Positions 19,021 through 29,168 of a stretch of DNA of 64,000 bases are shown here, one piece after another (position 1 is the stretch's first letter; each line of letters starts with the position of its first letter). The notes under the pieces were generated by a model that was not told the DNA's origin, did no database searches, and was given only the letters and a program-made list of their open reading frames with translations. Source of the stretch: Brevundimonas huaxiensis (GTDB lineage Bacteria > Pseudomonadota > Alphaproteobacteria > Caulobacterales > Caulobacteraceae). A program made the position numbers and the translations under genes. Location: positions 744,001 to 808,000 of the forward strand of contig NZ_JABBJE010000001.1 of NCBI RefSeq assembly GCF_014218725.1. The letters run 5' to 3'.

Positions 19021-20427
19021 TCAGCAGCTGTAGTACATGTCGAACTCGACCGGGTGCGGATGCAGCTGAAGACGCATCACCTCTTCCATCTTTAGCTCGA
19101 TGTAGCTGTCGATGAAGTCGTCATCCATCACGCCGCCCTTCTTGAGGAAGGCGCGGTCCTTATCCAGGTTCTCCAGCGCTTCACGCAGCGAGCCGCAGAC
19201 CTCGGGAATCGAGCCGCGCTCTTCCGGCGGCAGGTCGTAGAGGTTCTTGTCGGCGGGCGCGCCCGGATCGATGCGGTTCTCGATCCCGTCCAGACCGGCC
19301 ATCAGCAGGGCCACGAAGGTCAGATAGGGGTTGCCCATCGGATCGGGGAAGCGGGCTTCCAGACGCTTGGCCTTGGGCGAGGAGACGTGCGGGATACGGA
19401 TCGAGGCCGAGCGGTTGCGGGCCGAATAGGCCAGCTTCACCGGGGCTTCATATCCGGGGACCAGACGCTTGTAGGAGTTGGTGGTCGAGTTGGCGAAGGC
19501 GTTGATGGCCTTGGCGTGTTTGATGATGCCGCCGATGTACCACAGACATTCCTGCGACAGACCGGCGTACTGGTCGCCGGCGAACTGGGGCTTGCCATCC
19601 TTCCAGATCGACATGTGAACGTGCATGCCCGAACCGTTGTCCGCAAACATCGGCTTGGCCATAAAGGTCGCCGATTTGCCGTAGGCGTGGGCCACATTGT
19701 GGATCACGTACTTATAGAGCTGCAGGCGGTCGGCCATGGTCAGCAGGTCCGAGAACTTCAGGCCCAGCTCGTGCTGAGCAGGAGCCACCTCGTGGTGGTG
19801 CTTCTCGGGCTGTAGGCCCAGATCGCGCATGACGCCCAGCATTTCGCCACGCAGGTCCTGGCCGGAATCGACCGGATTGACGGGGAAATAGCCGCCCTTG
19901 GGCCCAGGGCGATGGCCCATATTGCCTTCGGAATATTCGGCGCCCGTGTTGGCCGGCAGCTCGGTCGAATCGTAGCTGTAGCCGGTGTCGTGCGGCTGGG
20001 TGGACCAGCGCACGTCGTCGAAGATGAAGAACTCGGCTTCCGGTCCGAAGAAGACCTGGTCGCCCACGCCCGACGACTGGACGTACGACAGCGCCTTCTT
20101 GGCCATCGAGCGGCTGTCGCGGTTGTAGGGCTCGCCGGTGTCCGGGTTCAGCACGTCGCAGAACAGGAACATCGTCTTCTGCTGATAGAAGGGATCGATG
20201 TAAGCCGTGGTCAGGTCCGGCTTCAGCAACATGTCGGACTCGTTGATGGCTTTCCAGCCGGCGATCGAAGAGCCGTCGAACATCGTGCCTTCGTTCAGGA
20301 AGTCCTCGTCGATCAGATCGACGTCGAAGGTGACGTGCTGAAGCTTGCCGCGCGTGTCGGTGAAGCGGACGTCCACATATTGGACCTCCTCATCCTTGAT
20401 CTCTTTGAGGATCTTGCTGGCGCTCAT
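19021..20427 (-). CDS. glnA: Glutamine synthetase, type I
   Basis: Dodecameric GSI of 468 residues. It condenses glutamate and ammonia to glutamine and is the main entry of ammonium into metabolism. Motifs are [25 protein letters not shown] (metal-binding Glu), [39 protein letters not shown], and the adenylylation Tyr in NLYDLPPEE, so activity is probably controlled by GlnE. It lies 81 bp behind glnB on the same strand, the usual alphaproteobacterial glnBA operon, and ends at a strong hairpin. Confidence 0.97.
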   Translation of the reverse strand: MSASKILKEIKDEEVQYVDVRFTDTRGKLQHVTFDVDLIDEDFLNEGTMFDGSSIAGWKAINESDMLLKPDLTTAYIDPFYQQKTMFLFCDVLNPDTGEPYNRDSRSMAKKALSYVQSSGVGDQVFFGPEAEFFIFDDVRWSTQPHDTGYSYDSTELPANTGAEYSEGNMGHRPGPKGGYFPVNPVDSGQDLRGEMLGVMRDLGLQPEKHHHEVAPAQHELGLKFSDLLTMADRLQLYKYVIHNVAHAYGKSATFMAKPMFADNGSGMHVHMSIWKDGKPQFAGDQYAGLSQECLWYIGGIIKHAKAINAFANSTTNSYKRLVPGYEAPVKLAYSARNRSASIRIPHVSSPKAKRLEARFPDPMGNPYLTFVALLMAGLDGIENRIDPGAPADKNLYDLPPEERGSIPEVCGSLREALENLDKDRAFLKKGGVMDDDFIDSYIELKMEEVMRLQLHPHPVEFDMYYSC

Positions 20428-20508
20428 TCTCGAAAAGTCCTGTTCTTGTCGTTTGGGGAGGAGACCGGACAGCGACCCTAGGGCCGAGGGCCGGGGAGGG
20501 TAGTCAGG

Positions 20509-20913
<405 letters not shown>

Positions 20914-20961
20914 TCAAAGCAAGCGATTTTCGCAAGCTGGCGAAGGATAATCGGAACGCGG

Positions 20962-21798
20962 ATGATAGAAACCAACGACCCGGCGATCTGGCGCAATTTT
21001 CTGCCTTGGCCGAGCGCGGAAACGCACAAGCATGCGCGTGGTCGTTTGGCGGTCGTTTCCGGGAAGGCGCATCACACCGGCGCCGCGCGGCTTGCAGCCC
21101 ATGCAGGTCTGAGGATGGGCGCTGGGGTCGTGCGAATCCTTTGTCCGCCAGATGCAGCGTCGGTGATCGCGCCGGCTGTGCAGGCGGTGATGTTGGCGCC
21201 TTTTTCTTCAACCGAAAACTTAAGTCGGGAGGCCGCCGGCAGCGACGCCGTCGTGATCGGACCGGCCGCAGGCCTCGACGACGCGACGATCGCAAACATT
21301 CAGGCGCTTGGCTCCACCGGCGCCGTTCTGGTGATCGACGCCGATGGCCTGTCGGTCTTCAAAGGTCGGACTGCTGAACTGTTCGCCGTGTTGGATCGCG
21401 ACGATATCCTGACGCCACATGAAGGCGAGTTCGAACGACTGTTCCCAGGCCTGCTTAGGCAAGGCCGCGAAGCGGCTGTGGAAGAGGCTGCGCGAGCGGC
21501 CCAGGCGACGATCGTCTTGAAGGGCGCTCAGACGCTGATCGCATCGCCTGACGGCCGCATCCGCCGAAACGAAAACGGCTCGCCTTGGCTGGCGACGGCC
21601 GGAACCGGCGACGTCCTGGCCGGCATGATCGGCGGATTGGTCGCCCAACGCATGGACAGCTTCGAGGCAGCCTGCGCCGCTGTCTGGCTTCATTCCGACG
21701 CCGCAGAGCGTTTCGGTCCGGGATTGACCTCGGATGACCTCTACGATGCCTTGCCGAAGTCATTGTTTCAGCAGTGGAGTATCGGGAATCAAAAATGA
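20962..21798 (+). CDS. nnrD: ADP-dependent NAD(P)H-hydrate dehydratase (YjeF C-terminal domain only)
   Basis: Repairs hydrated NAD(P)HX. The product is 278 residues from ATG 20962 and consists of the carbohydrate-kinase domain alone: HARGRLAVVSGKAHHTGAARLAAHAGLRMGAG (parts RLAVVSG and GAARLAAHAGLRMGAG), DAVVIGPAAG, VLVIDADGLSVF, LTPHEGEFERLF, VLKGAQTLIASPDG and the catalytic GTGDVLAGMIGGL. Most bacterial enzymes fuse an N-terminal epimerase domain. None is present here, so an epimerase must be encoded elsewhere or be missing. The open frame extends upstream antisense to glnB. That part is not coding. Confidence 0.9.
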   Translation: MIETNDPAIWRNFLPWPSAETHKHARGRLAVVSGKAHHTGAARLAAHAGLRMGAGVVRILCPPDAASVIAPAVQAVMLAPFSSTENLSREAAGSDAVVIGPAAGLDDATIANIQALGSTGAVLVIDADGLSVFKGRTAELFAVLDRDDILTPHEGEFERLFPGLLRQGREAAVEEAARAAQATIVLKGAQTLIASPDGRIRRNENGSPWLATAGTGDVLAGMIGGLVAQRMDSFEAACAAVWLHSDAAERFGPGLTSDDLYDALPKSLFQQWSIGNQK

Positions 21799-21828
21799 CC
21801 TTTTGAGTTTCGGTCCCGCAATTTTGGA

Positions 21829-24800
21829 TCAATGAAAATCTCTAGATCCGGGCAGGATGCGCACATCACGGGGATGGCGATGCGGTGGATGTCGGGGTGT
21901 CTGGGGATGGGCGACGACGTCGGCGCGGGCGAGTTGCACCGAAGTATCGTGATCTTGAGATAGGCGTGACAGTTCGCTGGAACGGTCGATGACGCGGCGG
22001 GCGACCAAGTGGACGACGCCTTCGGGGCTTTTCTCAACCACACCCTCGACCGCCATCAGGCGGGCGGCCATGACCTCGCGGCGGAACTGCTCGAACATCC
22101 GCGCCCAGAGGACCACGTTGATGATGCCGGTCTCGTCTTCCAAGGTGACGAAGATGGCGTTGCCCTTGCCGGGACGTTGACGCACCAGAACCACGCCGGC
22201 GACCTGCACCAGGGCGCCGCCGTGACGGGCTTCGGTCCGGGCGCAGGTCAGCAGGCCTTCGGCGTGGAAGATCGGGCGCAGGATGGCCATGGGGTGCGCC
22301 TTCAACGACAGGCGCAGTGTCTGGTAATCGGCGGCGACATGCTCGCCCAGCGGCATGACCGGCAGCCGGGCGTCGGGTTCGACGCCGAGCTCGCGCGCAT
22401 CGGCGGCGGCGAACAACGGCAAGGGCGTGTCGTCAGGCAGTCGGCGCACGGCCCAAAGGGCTTCGCGCCGGTCCAGCCCCAACGATCGGAAAGCGTCTGC
22501 GTCAGCCAGCTTGCGCATAGCGGCAGACGGCAAGGCGGCGCGGCGGGCCAGAGTTTCGATGTTGGACAGAGAGAAGGCGCGGGCGGCGGCGAGCGCCTCT
22601 GCCCAGTCTTCGCGGAAGCCCTCGATCTGGCGCAGGCCGATCCGCAGCGCCGGCGTCTTGTCCGAACCTTCCAGACTGTTGTCCCAACCGCTGTAAGAGA
22701 CATCGACCGGCCGCACCTCGACGCCGTGTTCGCGGGCGTCGCGCACGATCTGGGCCGGGGCGTAGAATCCCATCGGCTGGCTGTTCAGCAGGGCGCAGGC
22801 GAAGGCCGCCGGATAGTGGCGTTTGATCCATGAGGAGACATAGACCAGTTGGGCGAAGGAGGCGGCGTGACTCTCAGGAAACCCGTAGGAGCCGAAACCC
22901 TTGATCTGATCGAAGCACCGCTGGGCGAAGGTCGGGTCATATCCGCGTTCGATCATCTTGCCGACCATTCGGTCTTCGTAGGTGTGCAGGGTGCCGTCGC
23001 CTCGGAAGGTGCCCATAGCCTTGCGCAGACCATTCGCTTCCTTCTCGTTGAACTCGGCCGCGACCATGGCGACCTTCATCGCCTGTTCCTGAAACAGGGG
23101 CACGCCGAGGGTCTTTTCCAGAACCTGTTTTAGCTCGTCTTGAGGATACTGCGGTCCAGGCCTGGAGTAGTCCGGCTCCTCAAGCCCGTTGCGGCGGCGC
23201 AGATAGGGGTGGACCATGTCGCCCTGGATCGGACCAGGCCGAACGATGGCGACCTGGATCACCAAGTCATAAAGGCGGCGCGGCTTCAACCGGGGCAACA
23301 TGTTGATCTGGGCGCGGCTCTCGACCTGAAACACGCCGATGGAGTCGCCCTTGCACAGCATGTCGTAAACGGCGGGATCGTCGCGCGGGATCGTATGCAG
23401 CGCCCAATCGTCCCCGTGATGAGCGCGGATCAGGTCGAACGCCTTGCGGATGCAGGTCAGCATGCCGAGCGCCAGCACATCGACCTTCATCAGGCGGAGT
23501 GCATCAATGTCGTCCTTGTCCCATTCGATGAAGGTGCGATCCGGCATGGCGGCATTGCCGATGGGGACCAGTTCGTCCAGCCGGTCCTGGGTCAGGACGA
23601 ATCCGCCGACGTGCTGGGACAGGTGGCGGGGAAAGTTCAATAGCCGCATGGCCATCTTCACCGCACGCTGGATCATGGGATTGGCGGGGTCTAGACCGGC
23701 CTGCTCGACATGGCGCTCGCCGATCTCACCGCCCCAACTGCCCCATTGGCTGGAGGCCAGACGTGCGGTCACGTCCTCGGTCAGACCCAGCGCCTTGCCG
23801 ACGTCACGGATGGCGCTCTTGGGACGATAGCGGATCACGGTGGCGGCGATGCCGGCGCGCGCGCGGCCATAGCGTTCGTAGATGTGCTGGATGATCTCCT
23901 CGCGCCGCTCGTGCTCGAAGTCGACGTCGATGTCAGGCGGCTCGCCCCGGTCGGTGGAAAGGAAGCGTTCGAACAGCAGATCGGATTCCGCCGGGTCCAC
24001 CGCCGTGATGCCCAGTACGTAACAGACAGCCGAGTTGGCCGCCGAACCTCGACCCTGACACAAAATCCGCTTGTCCTTCGCCACCCTCACGATGTCGTAG
24101 ATCGTCAGGAAGTACGGCGCGTAGCCGGCCTTTGCGATGAAGATCAGCTCTTTCTCCAGCAGCGCCTTGACCTTGTTGGGCACGCCGTCGGGATAACGCA
24201 TCTCGGCATGTCGCCAAGTCAGCTGTTCCAGCCAGCCCTGCGGCGTCTTATCAGGCGGGGTCGTCTCTTCCGGATACTGGTAACTGATATCGCCTAGATC
24301 GAAGCCGATGCGAGACAAGACGTGCCGGCTCTCGACCAGCGCCTCGGGCGCATCGCGGAACAGGCGGGCCATCTCGGCGGGCGGTTTCAGCCAGCGTTCG
24401 GCATTGGCGTTCAGACGTCGGCCTGCGTCCTCGATCGTCACGCCTTCGCGAATACAGGTCAGCACGTCCTGCAGATCGCGTTGGATCGGGTCGTGATAGA
24501 GGACATCGTTGACGGCCAGAAGCGGTGCGCCGCTTCGCTCTGACAGTGTTTTCAGCCGGGCCAGTCTTCGACGGTCGTCGCCGTTCCGCCCCATCACCGC
24601 GCCCAGCCAAACCGCGCCGGGCGACGCATCGGTCAACTGCGCCAAGACCTGATCGATGCCATTCAACCGTTCGCCCGGCATGAGGATCAGCAGCAGATCC
24701 TCGGGCGCGGCCAGCAGATCGCGCAGTCCGATCTCGCACTGCCCCTTCACCGCCCGGCGATTGCCCAGGGTCAGCAGCCGCGTCAGTCGTCCCCAGCCGG

Positions 24801-25182
24801 CGCGCGTCTCGGGATAGGCGAGGATGTCGGGCGTCCCGTCGTTGAAGGCCAGACGCGCGCCGGTCGCCAGTTTGAACGTCGCGGCCCGATCCTTGACCAT
24901 CTGCGACAGGGCTGGATCGTTCAGCGGATCCTCGACATAGGTCACTTCGCCCGGCCCGCCGCCGTCGCGCACGACATCGGGCGGCGACAGGCCGTCCTCG
25001 CGGATGGTCCGCAGGGCGCTCCAGGCCCGCACCACGCCGGAAACCGTGTTGCGATCGGCCAGACCCAGCCCCGAATGCCCTCTCAGGATCGCGGTCAGAA
25101 CGAGATCCTTCGGATGCGACGCCCCGCGCAGGAAGGAAAAGTTGCTGGTCGCCGCCAGCTCGGCATAGGCGGGCGCGGTCAA
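21829..25182 (-). CDS. dnaE2: Error-prone DNA polymerase DnaE2 (ImuC)
   Basis: C-family polymerase of the SOS mutasome that extends across lesions. About 1117 residues from TTG 25182. The PHP domain starts YAELAATSNFSFLRGASHPKDL. The catalytic palm has PPDIDVDFEHERREEIIQHIYERYGR (here PPDIDVDFEHERREE). Also present are GRGSAANSAVCYVLGI, FVLTQDRLDELVP, FQEQAMKVAMVAAEF and GFGSYGFPESHAASFAQLVY. The C-terminal OB domain includes VAGVVLVRQRPGKGNAIFVTLED, and the end ILPGSRDFH is the family's usual terminus. The TTG overlaps the imuB stop (TTGA). A GTG 24 bp further upstream is an alternative start. Third gene of imuA-imuB-dnaE2. Confidence 0.93.
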   Translation of the reverse strand: MTAPAYAELAATSNFSFLRGASHPKDLVLTAILRGHSGLGLADRNTVSGVVRAWSALRTIREDGLSPPDVVRDGGGPGEVTYVEDPLNDPALSQMVKDRAATFKLATGARLAFNDGTPDILAYPETRAGWGRLTRLLTLGNRRAVKGQCEIGLRDLLAAPEDLLLILMPGERLNGIDQVLAQLTDASPGAVWLGAVMGRNGDDRRRLARLKTLSERSGAPLLAVNDVLYHDPIQRDLQDVLTCIREGVTIEDAGRRLNANAERWLKPPAEMARLFRDAPEALVESRHVLSRIGFDLGDISYQYPEETTPPDKTPQGWLEQLTWRHAEMRYPDGVPNKVKALLEKELIFIAKAGYAPYFLTIYDIVRVAKDKRILCQGRGSAANSAVCYVLGITAVDPAESDLLFERFLSTDRGEPPDIDVDFEHERREEIIQHIYERYGRARAGIAATVIRYRPKSAIRDVGKALGLTEDVTARLASSQWGSWGGEIGERHVEQAGLDPANPMIQRAVKMAMRLLNFPRHLSQHVGGFVLTQDRLDELVPIGNAAMPDRTFIEWDKDDIDALRLMKVDVLALGMLTCIRKAFDLIRAHHGDDWALHTIPRDDPAVYDMLCKGDSIGVFQVESRAQINMLPRLKPRRLYDLVIQVAIVRPGPIQGDMVHPYLRRRNGLEEPDYSRPGPQYPQDELKQVLEKTLGVPLFQEQAMKVAMVAAEFNEKEANGLRKAMGTFRGDGTLHTYEDRMVGKMIERGYDPTFAQRCFDQIKGFGSYGFPESHAASFAQLVYVSSWIKRHYPAAFACALLNSQPMGFYAPAQIVRDAREHGVEVRPVDVSYSGWDNSLEGSDKTPALRIGLRQIEGFREDWAEALAAARAFSLSNIETLARRAALPSAAMRKLADADAFRSLGLDRREALWAVRRLPDDTPLPLFAAADARELGVEPDARLPVMPLGEHVAADYQTLRLSLKAHPMAILRPIFHAEGLLTCARTEARHGGALVQVAGVVLVRQRPGKGNAIFVTLEDETGIINVVLWARMFEQFRREVMAARLMAVEGVVEKSPEGVVHLVARRVIDRSSELSRLSQDHDTSVQLARADVVAHPQTPRHPPHRHPRDVRILPGSRDFH

Positions 25183-26753
25183 GCGAACAGGCCGTGGACG
25201 AACCACCGCGGCTCGTCGGTCTCGCCATACAGGCCCTGACGGAACAGCCAGAAACGGCGGCCCTCGCGGTCCTCGACGCGGTAATAGTCGCGGGTCTTCT
25301 GATCCGGCGCGCGCCACCATTCGCCGCCGATCCGCTCCGGTCCCTCGGCCAAGGCCACCTCATGCAGAACCCGGCGCCATCGGAAACGCAGGGGCGAACC
25401 GTCCGGCACCTCCGCCAGGGTTTCCACTGGCTGGGGCGGGTCGAACATCTGCAAGGGCCGCAAGGGCGGATCGTCGGGATCGAGATCCGGCCAGTCATGA
25501 GCCGTTCGCAGCGCCTTCATCGTCGCCGGGACCATCCGTCCGGCGCGCTCGGGGATGTGCGACCCTAGAGGTTCGAAACTCAACACCGCCTCGGGTCCCA
25601 GCCGCGCCGTCAATCGGTCGATCAGACGACTGAAATCCTCGCCGTCGGGGCTGTCACCGTCGAGGCCGCGCTGAACCGGTTTCAACGTCTGGGCTTCCAG
25701 AACCGATAACCGCATCTGATCGAAACCGAAGCCGGGATCCAGCGGGCTTGCCAAGGCCGCCAACCGTTCGCGAAACAGACGCAGCACCGTGTCCACATCG
25801 CGTGTCGGACGGCCTGTCCTCGCGACGATGCGGCGAACTTGGCCATCAACGCGGTAGAAGCCGGCCTCAAACGCCCGCCCGCCCTGGCCCGCCTGGTCCA
25901 GGCGATCGGCGATGTCGATCAGCAGGTCGGACAGGACGCGATCCACGTCCGCGTCGGTGAGAATGGGTTCGAAAAAGACTCGATCCACGACGATGGGGGG
26001 CGGCGGTCGGTGCGGGGTGATGCGAACATCCTCGTCGCCAAGCAAACGAGCCAGACGTGAAGGGAAGTCCGTCCCAAAGCGGGCCGCAAGAGGCGCGCGC
26101 GGCCGGTCGTCCAGATCGGCGATCCGCTTCAGGCCGGCGCGCTGCAGCGCCTGGGCGTCACGCTCCGGCAACTCTAGCGCCGTGATCGGCAGCCGACGCA
26201 CCGCCTGTCGATCCTCGCCCGAAGCGAACAGCCCACCCCGCCCGAAACGGGCCAAGGCGCGCGCCGCCTGGGGTGTGGACGCCAGAGCGCTGCGCATCTC
26301 CAGGCCGATGCGACCCGCACGCTGATACGCAGCGCGCACCAGGCCAGCCTCCCCGCCGAACAGATGGGCGCAGCCGGTGACGTCCAGCAACAGACCGTGC
26401 GGCGCATCCTCGGCGATCATCGGAGTGAAGCGGCCGAAGTCCTCCAGCACCCGCAGCAGCAGGGCAGAATCCACCTCGGGCCTATGGATGATGGTGCACA
26501 GGAACGGCGTTCGCGCCCTCGCGTCAGCCAGGGTCAGCCCGGGCGTCAGCCCCGCCCTTGCCGCCGCCGGATCGACGGCCGCCAGACGCAGGGCGCCGCC
26601 GACCTTCTCGACCAGGACGACCGGCGCGGGATTAGGCCCAATCTCAGGCGACGCGTCGCCCGCTATCGCCCCACGCCTCAGCCGGTCGCTGGGCAGCCAC
26701 GGGAACCATAGCGCCAGATAGCGGCGCCGGTTCGCGGAATGATCGGGCGTCAC
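25179..26753 (-). CDS. imuB: Y-family DNA polymerase-like protein ImuB
   Basis: 524 residues. ImuB is a Y-family homologue that lacks catalytic activity in studied cases and acts as the hub linking ImuA, DnaE2 and the beta clamp. The N-terminus RRYLALWFPWLPSDRLRRG and the block APVVLVEKVGGALRLAAVDPAAARAGL are typical. Further parts are LLLDVTGCAHLFGGEAGL, ALARFGRGG and the C-terminal blocks PLRPLQMFDPPQPVE, RIGGEWWR and TRDYYRVEDREGRRFWLFRQGLY. It overlaps imuA by 110 bp and dnaE2 by 4 bp, so all three are translated from one mRNA. Confidence 0.92.
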   Translation of the reverse strand: MTPDHSANRRRYLALWFPWLPSDRLRRGAIAGDASPEIGPNPAPVVLVEKVGGALRLAAVDPAAARAGLTPGLTLADARARTPFLCTIIHRPEVDSALLLRVLEDFGRFTPMIAEDAPHGLLLDVTGCAHLFGGEAGLVRAAYQRAGRIGLEMRSALASTPQAARALARFGRGGLFASGEDRQAVRRLPITALELPERDAQALQRAGLKRIADLDDRPRAPLAARFGTDFPSRLARLLGDEDVRITPHRPPPPIVVDRVFFEPILTDADVDRVLSDLLIDIADRLDQAGQGGRAFEAGFYRVDGQVRRIVARTGRPTRDVDTVLRLFRERLAALASPLDPGFGFDQMRLSVLEAQTLKPVQRGLDGDSPDGEDFSRLIDRLTARLGPEAVLSFEPLGSHIPERAGRMVPATMKALRTAHDWPDLDPDDPPLRPLQMFDPPQPVETLAEVPDGSPLRFRWRRVLHEVALAEGPERIGGEWWRAPDQKTRDYYRVEDREGRRFWLFRQGLYGETDEPRWFVHGLFA

Positions 26754-27423
26754 GATCCCACTCCAAGATCCAGTTTTTCACTTCGCCCCCGCCGCGCCGC
26801 CGCAGCAGGGTAAGTGAGAAAGACGGATGGCCAGGCGCGCCTCCGGCCAGAGAGGTGGAGGCTGTTGCCCTCACAGACCATCTTGTCTCTGCCGCACTGG
26901 ATGATGGCTCGGCTCCAGCACGCACACAGAAAAGCGTTGAGCCTCCCCACTTGGCCGCCAGAGCAAGGCGTCGACTTGAGTTCAATGAGAGGGCTTTAGA
27001 ATTGCCCCAGGCACTAATAACAACAGATCCGACAGGAGGCGATTTTAGTGACTCCTCACCAACAAGAAGGAGATTTTTTATATCTGGAGCTTTGACTAGC
27101 AAAACCCTAGATGAATCGATTCCCATTTCTTCAATGCCAACGCCATAGGGAGTACCATGTTCTGAAGCCATCATTGCATCCAATGCCCAGACAACATGCT
27201 GTCCATTTGCGGAAAGCATTCCGACCGCCAAGGCAAAGGCATTTACCGCAACTGCGTCTGCGGCATTGGCTGCATAGAGTTCGTGAATCGCGTCCTGCTT
27301 AAAAGCACCAGAAAGTAGTCCAGGCATATGTTTTAAATGACAAACTTCTGGACAGCCTTTGTCCAAGGCCCTCAATCGCTGCCGGACAAGAGATATACGT
27401 TCAGCCCTGCACATGTTCTCCAT
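26644..27423 (-). CDS. imuA: ImuA (RecA-like SOS mutasome protein)
   Basis: 259 residues, first gene of the imuA-imuB-dnaE2 operon. Recognisable blocks are LLSGAFKQDAIHELYAAN, QHVVWALDAMMASEHG, PYGVGIEEMGIDSSRVLLVKA, LNSSRRLALAAKWGGSTLFCVRAGA, TRWSVRATASTS, SFSLTLLRRRGG and WILEWDRDARSFREP. ImuA is a RecA-like fold protein needed for damage-induced mutagenesis. The start is uncertain: ATG 27423 lies within the SOS box, while ATG 27414 has GGAG three bases upstream. Bases 27000-27420 are strikingly AT-rich compared with the rest of the operon, suggesting a transferred or recombined 5' part. Confidence 0.87.
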   Translation of the reverse strand: MENMCRAERISLVRQRLRALDKGCPEVCHLKHMPGLLSGAFKQDAIHELYAANAADAVAVNAFALAVGMLSANGQHVVWALDAMMASEHGTPYGVGIEEMGIDSSRVLLVKAPDIKNLLLVGEESLKSPPVGSVVISAWGNSKALSLNSSRRLALAAKWGGSTLFCVRAGAEPSSSAAETRWSVRATASTSLAGGAPGHPSFSLTLLRRRGGGEVKNWILEWDRDARSFREPAPLSGAMVPVAAQRPAEAWGDSGRRVA

Positions 27424-27429
27424 TTGTTC
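27415..27429 (-). promoter_or_regulatory. SOS box (LexA site, GTTC-N7-GTTC)
   Basis: GTTC at 27415-27418 and 27426-27429 are separated by seven bases (on the minus strand GAAC-N7-GAAC), an exact match to the alphaproteobacterial LexA consensus. It overlaps the imuA start codon region. A TTGACA hexamer at 27460-27455 on the minus strand could be the -35 element. No convincing -10 was seen. Binding here would block transcription of imuA-imuB-dnaE2 until DNA damage. Confidence 0.85.
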
Positions 27430-27581
27430 TTTCTTGCATTGTGCAGAGAGCCTTTGTCAAGCCGCTATGTGGCGGCCAGATCGGGCATGACGCGCGCGCC
27501 AGACTAAATCTGAACCGATCGCGAGACACAAAACGTCATACATCCGTTCAGCAGCCGATGCCTCGATTAGGACCCATCTTC

Positions 27582-28709
27582 ATGGCCCACAAAACGCGTG
27601 AATTACGATCAACGGTGAATAAGGACGGGGTTCTAACGCTGTCACTTGCGGAGATTGTGCTCGATGATCCGGCATCCGACGAAATCATTGTCCGTGTCGA
27701 GGCGGCGCCCATCAATCCTAGCGATCTCGGTTTGCTGCTTGGTCCGGCGGATGCAGCTTCGGTCCGCAAGGGTGTGTCGGACGGCGCCCCGCAGCTTAGC
27801 CTCGATATTCCGCCAGCGCGGATGGGCGGCATGGCCGGCCGGATCAACCAGTCGCTTCCGGTCGGCAACGAAGGGGCAGGGACCGTCATCGCTGCCGGCG
27901 ATCAGGCGAAGGACTGGATCGGCCGTCGGGTCGGCATGATCGGTGGCGGCATGTACGCCGATCTGAGAAAGATCAAAACACGCGACGCCCTGCCGATTCC
28001 CGAAGGTGTGACGGCCGCCCAAGGCGCAGCCTTGACAGTCAATCCCATGACGGCGCTCGGATTTGTCGAAACCGCTCGGGCCGAGGGACATTCCGCGATC
28101 GTCCATACTGCGGCCGCATCCAGCCTGGGCCAGATGCTCCAGCGGATTTGCGCCCAAGACGGTGTGCCACTCGTCAATATCGTGCGTTCTGAAGATCAGT
28201 TGCGACTGCTGAAGGACGCGGGGGCGACCCATGTCCTGAACAGCCGCGAAGATGATTTTCGAACACAACTCACCGACGCGGTCACTGAAACCGGCGCCAC
28301 TGTCGCGTTCGACGCCATCGGCGGCGGATCGCTGGGCGGCGAAATCATGCACGCGATGGAACGTGGCGCAGTCAACCGTATGACCGAATACAGCCGATAT
28401 GGCTCATCAACGTTCAAACAGCTCTACGTCTACGGCGCGCTCGATACTTCGCCGATGATTCTGAATCGTCTTGCTTTTGGTTTCCAGTGGAGCGTGTCCG
28501 GGTGGCTATTGACGCCTTTCATGCAGAAGATTGGTTCCGATACCGTGTCGAGAATGCGCAAACGCGTCTTTGACGACCTGACCACCACATTCGCGACACG
28601 CTACACACGCACAATAGGACTTGCTGAAGCGCTCGACCCAGAAACTCTGCTTGCTTACGAGCGGAAGGCGACGGGAGAGAAATTCCTGATCGATCCAACC
28701 ATAAACTGA
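27582..28709 (+). CDS. Zinc-binding-type alcohol dehydrogenase / quinone oxidoreductase (MDR family)
   Basis: 375 residues of the medium-chain dehydrogenase/reductase superfamily. The GroES-like domain has VEAAPINPSDLGLLLGPAD and GNEGAGTVIAAG, and the nucleotide domain has GAALTVNPMTALGF, IVHTAAASSLGQMLQRI (Rossmann turn) and VAFDAIGGGSLGGEI. No cysteine-rich structural zinc loop is present, so a quinone-oxidoreductase-like enzyme using NADPH is more likely than a zinc alcohol dehydrogenase. The frame is open from 27441, but ATG 27582 fits the family N-terminus. Substrate unknown. Divergent from imuA. Confidence 0.85.
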   Translation: MAHKTRELRSTVNKDGVLTLSLAEIVLDDPASDEIIVRVEAAPINPSDLGLLLGPADAASVRKGVSDGAPQLSLDIPPARMGGMAGRINQSLPVGNEGAGTVIAAGDQAKDWIGRRVGMIGGGMYADLRKIKTRDALPIPEGVTAAQGAALTVNPMTALGFVETARAEGHSAIVHTAAASSLGQMLQRICAQDGVPLVNIVRSEDQLRLLKDAGATHVLNSREDDFRTQLTDAVTETGATVAFDAIGGGSLGGEIMHAMERGAVNRMTEYSRYGSSTFKQLYVYGALDTSPMILNRLAFGFQWSVSGWLLTPFMQKIGSDTVSRMRKRVFDDLTTTFATRYTRTIGLAEALDPETLLAYERKATGEKFLIDPTIN

Positions 28710-29168
28710 CGGCTAAAATTTCCGAGACTGCACAGGTTCGGAAACTGTTGCAGCCATAAACGGCTGGATTAACGTCAAAATAACGCAATTTGAGAGGTAT
28801 GGCTGTTGCACTCGACGACAGCGCTTCTGTTGCAAATCCGAAAGTGCTCTGGCGGCTGCGGAGGCGCTATGGGCACGAAAACACTAGGCGTAGATAGGTT
28901 GTGGATAAACGCCAGAAGCGAAGACGGATATCCGTTTGGGACTCGTTGCGGACTTTGAGAAGAGCTGGTTTGCGTCAAGGCGACTACCCGATCGCAGCAG
29001 GCCGAGGACTAACTCCCATCTGATCTCTGCCGACAGATGAGGAGGTCTGTCTCGCACCAGCAAATTGTCGCTGTTCCTCTTTGAGTGATGCAAATGCCGA
29101 AGCACTCTCAGCTGGCACGTCGGAAATAGACTGCTTCGCGCGTGCTTAAGGGGTGATAGAAGGCGAGC
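28710..29168. other. 459-bp intergenic region before the FNR-type gene
   Basis: No convincing gene on either strand. It is less GC-rich than its surroundings. A loose dyad TTTG-N7-CAAA lies at 29080-29094, about 75 bp before the regulator start, and resembles half-sites of CRP/FNR regulators without matching the consensus. AGAAGG just before 29169 is a reasonable ribosome binding site for the regulator. Confidence 0.5.

Noticed and set aside
28826..28838. CTGTTGCAAATCC, similar to the terminal repeat of IS6-family elements
   Set aside because: Only about ten bases match, there is no second copy and no transposase remnant.
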